From: Oscillospiraceae bacterium
GTDB taxonomy: Bacteria > Bacillota > Clostridia > Oscillospirales > Acutalibacteraceae
Direction: 5' to 3'
DNA: 38,736 nt
Assembly (NCBI GenBank): GCA_015065805.1
Contig: SVPN01000018.1
Coordinates: 1 to 38,736 of the forward strand
Made by a program: the position numbers and the translations under genes
In this document: positions 15,198-21,689 of the stretch, piece by piece
Layout: each line of letters opens with the position of its first letter
Position numbering within the stretch: position 1 is the stretch's first letter
Notes under the pieces: model-generated
What the model was told of the DNA's origin: nothing
Database searches by the model: none
The model's input: the letters and a program-made list of their open reading frames with translations, nothing else

Positions 15198-15895
15198 GTG
15201 AGGTGTTGCGCCGCGCACAGGCATCCGACCGCGAAGCATTGATCGCGCTCTGGATGCAGGCATTCGGGGATACGCGGGAGGAAGTCGAGCGGTTTTTGCA
15301 GGTGTTTGCTTGCGAACGAACCGCCTATGTCCTGTGCGAAGACGGATGGGTATGTTCGATGCTGTTTGTGCTTCCCACGGCGGTACAGGACGGGAATCAC
15401 CGCTTTGCGGCAGGGTATATCTATGCGGGTGCGACCCGCGCGGATGCCCGCTCAAAAGGGTACTACCGCCGCTTGCTTGCCTATGTGGCGCAAGCGGAAA
15501 GAGACAAGGGGACAGCGGCATTGCTGCTCAGACCCGCGACCGACCGTCTTGCCGACAGCTATCGCCGTATGGGCTTTACCGTGCCGCTTTACGGCAACAC
15601 CGACCGTGATGCGAAAATCCCGTCGGGTGATGCTTTGGATGCACGCACATATGCCGCACTTCGCCGTGAACGGTTGCGCGGACAAGCCTTTGTGGACTGG
15701 GATGACCGCACGCTTCAATATGCACTGTCGTGGTGTAGGGCGTATACAAACGGTGAGCATTTAATGCTGTGCGATGGGAACACCGTGTGGGAATATTTGC
15801 CTGCTGTCAACCAAACCGAAACGGCGTTGCTGATGCCGCTTGCGGAAGATTGTCATTTCACCGCTTCGATCTGGTTTGGCTACGGATTGGAATAG
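15194..15895 (+). CDS. GNAT-family N-acetyltransferase
   Basis: This 233-residue protein begins at a GTG overlapping the tmk stop by 4 nt (GTGA). The first 130 residues form an acetyl-CoA-binding GNAT core: IALWMQAFGD, the beta-strand AGYIYAGATRADARSKGYYRRLL with the R/Q-x-x-G-x-G/A pyrophosphate loop as ARSKGY (about 83-88), and then RPATDRLADSYRRMGF. A further 100 residues after the core resemble Eis-type extended acetyltransferases, but much shorter. The acceptor, a small amine or a protein, is unknown. Its place within the thymidylate/folate unit does not suggest a substrate. Confidence 0.85.
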   Translation: MSEVLRRAQASDREALIALWMQAFGDTREEVERFLQVFACERTAYVLCEDGWVCSMLFVLPTAVQDGNHRFAAGYIYAGATRADARSKGYYRRLLAYVAQAERDKGTAALLLRPATDRLADSYRRMGFTVPLYGNTDRDAKIPSGDALDARTYAALRRERLRGQAFVDWDDRTLQYALSWCRAYTNGEHLMLCDGNTVWEYLPAVNQTETALLMPLAEDCHFTASIWFGYGLE

Positions 15896-15906
15896 GAGAG
15901 CGTTTT

Positions 15907-16449
15907 ATGATTTATGTGTTTTTAGCCGAAGGCTTTGAAGAAATGGAAGCGATCGCGCCGATCGATCTTCTTCGTCGTGCAGGATGCGATGTACGCACCG
16001 TTGCTGTCGGGGATTCGCTTGTTGTCAAGGGCGCACACGGGATCCCCGTGACCGCCGATCTGTCGGAAAGCGAAACCGTTACGGACGGCTTGCAGGCGGT
16101 GATCCTCCCCGGAGGTATGCCCGGCACGCTCAACCTGGAAGCATCCGAAAAGGTGCAGGAGCTGATCGGCTATGCGTTTGAGAACGGTCTGGTCTTGGGT
16201 GCCATCTGTGCCGCACCGAGTATCTTAGGGCATCGCGGCTTCCTGCAAGGAAAGCGCGCTGTTTGTTATCCGGGATTTGAAAAGGAGCTTCTCGGCGCGA
16301 CGGTGGAAAACGCTTCCGTTGTGACCGACGGTAAGACGATCACTGCCAAGGGTGCCGGTGTTGCCGATCGGTTCGGACTGGCGCTGGTAGCGGCACTTGT
16401 TGATGAACAGACTGCAAACTCGCTGAGAGAAGGGATCCAATGCAGGTAA
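15907..16449 (+). CDS. DJ-1/PfpI (YajL-type) family protein
   Basis: This 180-residue protein starts at the ATG at 15907; longer in-frame starts lie inside the GNAT gene. It has the DJ-1 pattern: VFLAEGFEEMEAI near the start, with the conserved Glu, ILPGGMPGT (67-75), and the nucleophile elbow GAICAAPSIL with Cys101. VTDGKTITAKGAG and the C-terminal helix follow. Relatives serve as protein or nucleotide deglycases, chaperones or redox sensors, and the activity here is not determined. It overlaps the next gene, 5-formyl-THF cyclo-ligase, by 10 nt. This order recurs in other Clostridia, from memory. Confidence 0.92.
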   Translation: MIYVFLAEGFEEMEAIAPIDLLRRAGCDVRTVAVGDSLVVKGAHGIPVTADLSESETVTDGLQAVILPGGMPGTLNLEASEKVQELIGYAFENGLVLGAICAAPSILGHRGFLQGKRAVCYPGFEKELLGATVENASVVTDGKTITAKGAGVADRFGLALVAALVDEQTANSLREGIQCR

Positions 16450-17033
16450 CGGATATTCGCCCGATCAAGCAGGAGCTTCGCGAACGCTACAAAGCACAGC
16501 GTCGCGCGATGCCTGCACGGGAAAAAGCGGCAAAGGACCGCCGCATCGCGGACAACGTGCGTCGCTTATGGCAATACGAAAAATGTGATACCGTCCTGTG
16601 TTATGTATCGACGGCGATCGAGGTGGATACCCACGAGATCATCCGCAGGGCATTAGCGGACGGCAAAAAGGTGGCGGTTCCGCGGTGTGTGCCCGATACG
16701 CGGCTGATGGAATCGTACTATATTGAATCGCTTGAGGAGCTGACACCCGGCACCTTCGGCGTGCTGGAGCCCACGCCCGATCCCGAAAGGTTAGTGACGG
16801 ATCTGACCCACGGGCTGTGTCTGGTTCCTGCGCTTTGCTACGATCTTGAGGGATATCGCCTCGGATACGGAAAAGGCTATTATGATCGCTATTTAGCGGG
16901 CTTCGGAGGCTCGCTTGTCGGTCTTTGTTACAGCGATTGCATTGAACGTCATCTGCCTCACGGGCGGTATGACCGTCCCGTGGAAACGTTGGTGACCGAG
17001 CAATATATCCGACGGATCAACCGCCGTCGTTAG
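16440..17033 (+). CDS. 5-formyltetrahydrofolate cyclo-ligase
   Basis: This enzyme uses ATP to turn 5-formyl-THF into 5,10-methenyl-THF, returning a stored folate to the one-carbon pool. The 197-residue protein has the N-terminal KQELRERYKAQRRAM segment, and VLCYVSTAIEVDTHEII for the folate site. The hallmark C-terminal loop is GYRLGYGKGYYDRYL (about 139-153), which binds phosphate/ATP. It lies in the same unit as thyX, which consumes methylene-THF, so the link through folate is direct. The start is within the DJ-1 gene 3' end, with GAAGGGAT upstream. Confidence 0.94.
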   Translation: MQVTDIRPIKQELRERYKAQRRAMPAREKAAKDRRIADNVRRLWQYEKCDTVLCYVSTAIEVDTHEIIRRALADGKKVAVPRCVPDTRLMESYYIESLEELTPGTFGVLEPTPDPERLVTDLTHGLCLVPALCYDLEGYRLGYGKGYYDRYLAGFGGSLVGLCYSDCIERHLPHGRYDRPVETLVTEQYIRRINRRR

Positions 17034-17045
17034 GAGGAATTCCTT

Positions 17046-18443
17046 GTGAGCAATGAACCGAAAAAGCGGGAGGATTTAGACTCCATCCTGGATCAGATCT
17101 ATTCCGATACCCTTCCGTCCGTTGACCGTTTCGACCTTGAAAACCGCTCCGCTTCCTACGAACGGGCTGCCACTTCGTATGTCAGCTTTGAGATGGAGGA
17201 CGAGGAGTTCGTGCGTACCGCTCCCACACAGACGATGACGCTGGACGAAGAGGATGTCCGCATTTTTGACGGCGATGTTGCCAAAGCGGAGGAAACCGAC
17301 GGCTCGACCCGCGTGATCGATATGCCCGAGGAGCAGGAGGATGACGAGGACGACGAACCGCGTAAAGGTCTTAACAGCGAAGCGGTCGGGTGCCTGGGCT
17401 CGATTATCTATGTCTTTGCGGTGCTGGTGATCTCCACGGTGCTGGCGTTCTACATTTACAAGGCGGCTGTGGATGTGACGGGCATCGGTCGTTCGACCAT
17501 CAATATTGATGTCAATGTGCCCGAGGGCGCTTCGACAGCGGAGGTTGCCGAGCTGTTGAAGGAAAAGGGCGTGATAAAGGAGCCCTTCTTCTTCCGTGCC
17601 TATTGCCGCGTCACCCACGCGGACGGTTCGTTCCACCCCGGTGTCCATACAGTATCGGCGAATATGGGCTATGACGGCATTGTGGATGAGCTTCAGACAC
17701 TGGAAATGCGCGACACGGTGACAGTGACGATCCGCGAGGGCTCGACGATCGATATGATCGCCAAGCAATTGGAGGAATACGAGGTCTGCACCGCGAAGGA
17801 TTTCTACACAGCGCTTGCGACCTATAATTTTGACGATTACGATTTTATCGCCGAGCTGAGCGAGGCGGAGCGCGCCGACCGCGTGTATCTGCTGGAGGGT
17901 TATCTGTTCCCCGATACGTATGAGTTCTATCTGGACGCCTCTCCCGAAACCGCTATCCGCACGATGCTCGACAACTTCGGCAAACGCGTGGATGCCGATA
18001 CCCGCGCCTCGATCAAGGCTTCGGGTAAAACACTCAATGAGATTCTGATCCTGGCATCCATCGCGCAGATGGAGGCGGGTGAGGAAGAGGATATGCCGCG
18101 CGTTATGCGTGTTATCCGCAACCGTATAGAGGATCCTGCGGCGTTCCCGTATCTCCAGCTGGATTCGACGGAGGACTACCTGCTTAATCTGTTGCCGATG
18201 GGCGGCGTAGAGATCGTGGATACGGCGTACAATACGTATGAGCGTCACGGACTTCCCGTCGGTGCGATCTGCAACCCCGGTCTGGCGGCAATCAACGCGG
18301 CACTCAATCCGTCCACAGAGCCCGAGATCGTGAATTGCTATTATTTCGCGAGTATCGTGGAAACGGGCGAAACCGAATTCTTTGAAACCTTTGAGGAGCA
18401 CGAGGCGTGGTGTGTCGAGCACGGCGTCGGTATGTATCAATGA
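17046..18443 (+). CDS. mltG: Endolytic peptidoglycan transglycosylase MltG (YceG-like)
   Basis: MltG cuts nascent glycan strands at the membrane and sets their length. The 465-residue protein has an unusually long, acidic cytoplasmic N-terminus (1-115, with EEQEDDEDDE), one membrane helix (about 116-139), a LysM-like segment (about 150-230) and the catalytic YceG domain. The motifs are EGYLFPDTY (284-292), the catalytic Glu343 in ASIAQMEA, and YNTYERHGLPVGAICNPG. The GTG at 17046 follows AGGAGG. Its stop overlaps the start of the U32 gene. The neighbouring folate genes are a common clostridial arrangement. Confidence 0.94.
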   Translation: MSNEPKKREDLDSILDQIYSDTLPSVDRFDLENRSASYERAATSYVSFEMEDEEFVRTAPTQTMTLDEEDVRIFDGDVAKAEETDGSTRVIDMPEEQEDDEDDEPRKGLNSEAVGCLGSIIYVFAVLVISTVLAFYIYKAAVDVTGIGRSTINIDVNVPEGASTAEVAELLKEKGVIKEPFFFRAYCRVTHADGSFHPGVHTVSANMGYDGIVDELQTLEMRDTVTVTIREGSTIDMIAKQLEEYEVCTAKDFYTALATYNFDDYDFIAELSEAERADRVYLLEGYLFPDTYEFYLDASPETAIRTMLDNFGKRVDADTRASIKASGKTLNEILILASIAQMEAGEEEDMPRVMRVIRNRIEDPAAFPYLQLDSTEDYLLNLLPMGGVEIVDTAYNTYERHGLPVGAICNPGLAAINAALNPSTEPEIVNCYYFASIVETGETEFFETFEEHEAWCVEHGVGMYQ

Positions 18444-19681
18444 TGAAAACACCAATTGAAGTGCTGTCTCCTGCGGGAGATGCCGACCGCCTGGATGCCG
18501 CACTGATGTACGGCGCGGATGCGGTGTATTTAGCGGGCACGTCGTTCGGTATGCGAACGGCTTGCAAGAACTTTGACGGCGATGCGTTGCGTGCCGCTGT
18601 TGAACGGGCACACGCGGCGGGAAAGCGCGTATATGTGACCTGCAACACCTTGCCGCGAAACGACGAGCTTGAGCAGCTTCCGTCGTTTTTGGAGCAGGTG
18701 GATGACAGCGGCGCGGATGCGCTGATCGTTGCCGACATCGGCATCCTGCCGCTTGTCAAGCGTTATGCACCGCACTGCCACATTCACGCCTCCACGCAGC
18801 TTGGTGTTGTGAATTATGCCACGGCGAATATGCTTCACGATATGGGCGTGTCCCGCGTGGTGCTTGCCCGTGAGCTGTCGCTTGAGGACGTGGCAACGCT
18901 TCGGGCAAAAACACCGAAAACACTTGAGATCGAGGCGTTTGTGCACGGCGCGATGTGTATGGCGATCTCGGGACGCTGTATGTTCTCGTATTATCTTGCC
19001 GGTCGCGACGCAGGCAGAGGAGATTGCTCCCAGCCGTGTCGGTGGGGCTATGAATTCATCGAACCGCACCGTCCCGACCGCGTGATGAGCGCCGAGGAGC
19101 ACGGTAAGGGTACCTATCTGTTCAACGCCAACGATCTGAATATGCTCGGGTATATCCCACAGCTTTACGAAGCGGGTATCACCTCCTTCAAGATCGAAGG
19201 ACGTGCCAAAGCCCCCTATTATGTGGCGGTGGTGACCAATGCGTACCGTCAGGCGGTGGACGGCTATTATGCCTCGGTCTTTGATCCGAATTATCAGCCG
19301 CCTGCGTGGGTGCTCGAAGAAGCAAACAAGGTCAGCCACCGACCGTACAGCACAGGCTTTTATTTTGGACAACCGACGCAAAACAACGCCTTCGGCGGGT
19401 ATGTGCGGTCGTATGAGGTTGCCGCTGTGGTGACAGGCTATGAAGACGGACGCTTGCTGTTGCGTCAGCGCAACCGCTTCTTTGCGGGAGACACGCTCGA
19501 TGCGCTGATTCCTTCTCAGCCGCCTATGTTGCTTACGGCAGAGGATCTGCGCGACGGCGAAGGAAATCTCATCGAAGCGACACCCCATCCCGATATGGAG
19601 CTGTCGATCGCGTTTGACCGACCGCTTCCCGTCGGCTCGCTTTTGCGCAAGGAGCGAACCGAAGACATCACGACGGCGTGA
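18440..19681 (+). CDS. U32-family peptidase-like protein (RlhA/TrhP group)
   Basis: This 413-residue protein starts at the ATG overlapping the mltG stop (ATGA). It has the U32 TIM-barrel N-terminus (EVLSPAGDADRLDAAL, GADAVYLAG). The PROSITE-type signature EAFVHGAMCMAISGRC is followed by GDCSQPCRW. The cysteines probably hold an Fe-S cluster. Family members once called collagenases include TrhP and RlhA, which hydroxylate tRNA U34 or 23S rRNA C2501. RNA modification is therefore more likely than proteolysis, as an inference from family. It is the last gene of the seven-gene unit, followed by the hairpin at 19701-19741. Confidence 0.9.
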   Translation: MMKTPIEVLSPAGDADRLDAALMYGADAVYLAGTSFGMRTACKNFDGDALRAAVERAHAAGKRVYVTCNTLPRNDELEQLPSFLEQVDDSGADALIVADIGILPLVKRYAPHCHIHASTQLGVVNYATANMLHDMGVSRVVLARELSLEDVATLRAKTPKTLEIEAFVHGAMCMAISGRCMFSYYLAGRDAGRGDCSQPCRWGYEFIEPHRPDRVMSAEEHGKGTYLFNANDLNMLGYIPQLYEAGITSFKIEGRAKAPYYVAVVTNAYRQAVDGYYASVFDPNYQPPAWVLEEANKVSHRPYSTGFYFGQPTQNNAFGGYVRSYEVAAVVTGYEDGRLLLRQRNRFFAGDTLDALIPSQPPMLLTAEDLRDGEGNLIEATPHPDMELSIAFDRPLPVGSLLRKERTEDITTA

Positions 19682-19700
19682 TTCTGTTTTACTCGATTAC

Positions 19701-19745
19701 AACACTCCTTTTCAGGGCATACTGCCTTGAAAAGGAGTGTTTTTT
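19701..19745 (+). terminator. Terminator-like hairpin containing the next gene's ribosome binding site
   Basis: Positions 19701-19719 pair with 19723-19741 (19 bp with one G-U, loop TAC), followed by a T run to 19745. It can end the thyX-U32 transcript. The 3' arm holds AAAAGGAG (19731-19737), which is the only plausible Shine-Dalgarno site for the ATG at 19746. In a read-through transcript the hairpin would hide that site. Confidence 0.82.
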
Positions 19746-21350
19746 ATGCGCAGAAGGCTGACGGCGTTGATAGCGGTTTTGGCAGTGGTGCTGACCGGAC
19801 TGTGTGTTCGGCTGTATGGGTTGATGGGCGGCAGTCTGCAACAGGCGGCACAGCAACAGTCCACCCGACGCGAAACGGTTGCGGTGTCACGCGGAACGGT
19901 CTACGATCGCTATTTACAGCCGCTTGTGAACCGCACGTATCGCAAGCAGGTGACAGTGGCGCCGTTTGCGGACGGTGTGACATTGATGGAGCGTACACTC
20001 AAGGGTGCCGAGCGGCATCGGGTGATGGCATTGCTCCGTCGCGGAGAGTGTGCGACTGTTGTGTCGGACACCTGGTTGTCACCGACAGTCGGTGTGACAC
20101 AGCTTCGTGTGCCGTGCCGTTATGAGCAGGATGCACTGGCGTGTCACGTTGTCGGGTATACGGACGGGGAGAATAACGGTGTGAGCGGGATGGAAAAAGC
20201 CTTCGATGAGGTGTTGGAGGCTTACCGCGGAGAAGCAAGTGTGGTGTATGCTGTCGATGCGCTCGGGCGCATCATCGACAGTGCGGACCTGCAGTTGACC
20301 AATACGCTTTCGAACGCCGCAGGGGGGATCGTACTGACGCTCGATGCTCAGATCCAGCGCATTGCTCAGCAAGCTGTGTGTGAGTATCTGGAGCGCGGTG
20401 CGGTGGTGATCACGGATGTCGCAAGCGGGGACGTACTCGCGTCGGTGAGCGTGCCTGTTTATGATCAGAATGCGGTTGAACAGGTGCTGGACGATGCCCG
20501 TGCACCGTTGCTGGACCGCACAAGAACAAACTACGATCTCGGTTCGGTGTTTAAAATCATCACCGCCGCCGCGGCATTGGAGCAAGGTGTTCCGACCACG
20601 CAAACGTACCGCTGTGACGGCTTTGTCGAGGTGGATCAGCACCGCTTTCACTGTCACAATCCGCTGGGGGACGGCGAACAGACCATGACACAGGCTATGG
20701 CGAATTCGTGTAACTGTTATTTCATTCAGCTGGCACTGGATATCGGCGCCACCGCTGTGTACGATATGGCGGTGAAGGCGGGATTTTCCGATGCGCTGAC
20801 ATTGGCAAAGGGGTATGTCACGCCGACGGCGGTGTTGCCGTCAAGACGGGATCTCAGCGCCGATGCCGCTCTTGCGAATTTTGCAATCGGTCAAGGGGAT
20901 TTGCTTGCAACGCCTTATCACGTGGCAACGCTGGTCGGGGCGGTGGCTTCGGACGGCGTGAGGCATACGCCGTCGCTGTTTTACGGTACGGTGGATAAAG
21001 AGGGGGAGTTGACAAAAGCTCCCGGGCAGGCAGAGGCGGGCAGGTTGTTTTCATCTGAAACCGCCGCACAGCTTCGGTTGATGCTTGAAACGGTTGTGAA
21101 AGAGGGTACGGGTACGGCGGCGTCAACATCCGAGCGCACCGCGGCAGGGAAAACGGGAACGGCACAGACGGGATGGGTGCAAAACGGGCAAGAGGTCGTG
21201 CAAAGCTGGTTTGCGGGGTATTATCCCGCCGAGGATCCGCAATATGTCATAACTGTTTTGTCGGAAAACGGCGGCGTGAACGGCAAAACCGCCGCCCCAC
21301 TGTTTGCAAAGATCGCCGATGAACTGTTTTATGCGGGTCTTGCGGAATAA
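19746..21350 (+). CDS. Class B penicillin-binding protein, FtsI/SpoVD/PBP2-like transpeptidase
   Basis: This 534-residue protein cross-links peptidoglycan outside the membrane. A short basic start (MRRRLTAL) leads into one membrane helix (about 5-24). The PBP dimerisation/pedestal domain begins at SRGTVYDRYLQPL. The transpeptidase domain has all three active-site motifs: SVFK (Ser267), SCN (321-323) and KTG (469-471). There are no C-terminal PASTA domains, which usually separates it from SpoVD and PBP2x. I chose the ATG at 19746; an upstream GTG at 19737 lies within the hairpin stem. It stands alone, with no mraY, ftsL or rodA neighbour. A role in elongation, division or sporulation cannot be decided. 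Confidence 0.92.
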   Translation: MRRRLTALIAVLAVVLTGLCVRLYGLMGGSLQQAAQQQSTRRETVAVSRGTVYDRYLQPLVNRTYRKQVTVAPFADGVTLMERTLKGAERHRVMALLRRGECATVVSDTWLSPTVGVTQLRVPCRYEQDALACHVVGYTDGENNGVSGMEKAFDEVLEAYRGEASVVYAVDALGRIIDSADLQLTNTLSNAAGGIVLTLDAQIQRIAQQAVCEYLERGAVVITDVASGDVLASVSVPVYDQNAVEQVLDDARAPLLDRTRTNYDLGSVFKIITAAAALEQGVPTTQTYRCDGFVEVDQHRFHCHNPLGDGEQTMTQAMANSCNCYFIQLALDIGATAVYDMAVKAGFSDALTLAKGYVTPTAVLPSRRDLSADAALANFAIGQGDLLATPYHVATLVGAVASDGVRHTPSLFYGTVDKEGELTKAPGQAEAGRLFSSETAAQLRLMLETVVKEGTGTAASTSERTAAGKTGTAQTGWVQNGQEVVQSWFAGYYPAEDPQYVITVLSENGGVNGKTAAPLFAKIADELFYAGLAE

Positions 21351-21353
21351 CGG

Positions 21354-21382
21354 TTGACAAGTGTCTTTTTTTGGAGTATACT
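21354..21382 (+). promoter_or_regulatory. Promoter of the alaS unit
   Basis: TTGACA (21354-21359) and TATACT (21377-21382) are separated by 17 bp. The promoter begins 4 nt after the PBP stop codon and feeds the T-box leader. Confidence 0.88.
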
Positions 21383-21388
21383 ATTGCC

Positions 21389-21651
21389 GATATGTGAAAA
21401 GCAATGACGAAGAAGAACCGACAGTTGCTGTCCCAGAGAGAACCGTTCGCGATGCAAGGGCATCGTTCGGCTGGAAAACGGTTTGACAAAAAGCACGGTC
21501 GGGGGCCGCTTTATGAGCTCTGCGGTGAGGAATCGCGGCGTAACCCCTGCGTTAAAGGGAAGAAAAGCGGTCGCTGTGCAGAACAGCGGCAATTTGGGTG
21601 GTACCACGGAAGCTTCCGTCCCATTGTCGGGACGGGAGCTTTTTATTTTTT
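21389..21651 (+). promoter_or_regulatory. T-box leader controlling alaS
   Basis: The leader has the T-box core GGGTGGTACCACGG at 21596-21609, which pairs with the free CCA end of uncharged tRNA. Earlier come Stem I hallmarks: AATGACGAAGAAGA (21403-21416) and CAGAGAG (21434-21440). An apical stem pairs 21451-21455 with 21460-21464. A candidate specifier codon GCT (Ala) lies at 21470-21472, followed by the usual purine. The terminator 21611-21622/21629-21640 plus a T run to 21651 competes with the antiterminator. Uncharged tRNA-Ala should thus permit read-through into alaS. The specifier position is less certain than the T-box call. This fills the 339-nt gap between genes. Confidence 0.93.
21611..21651 (+). 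terminator. T-box terminator hairpin
   Basis: Twelve base pairs (21611-21622 with 21629-21640, loop ATTGTC, one G-U) are followed by a T-rich tail. The 5' arm directly follows the T-box sequence, so forming the antiterminator would disrupt it. Confidence 0.9.
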
Positions 21652-21689
21652 TACAGTTGTTATGTATTCACCGAAAGGAGATCAACACT

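Noticed and set aside
17076-18611. Minus-strand open frame of about 511 codons
   Set aside because: It is antisense to mltG and the start of the U32 gene. Its His/Arg/Asp-rich composition is typical of a shadow frame, with no recognised motif.
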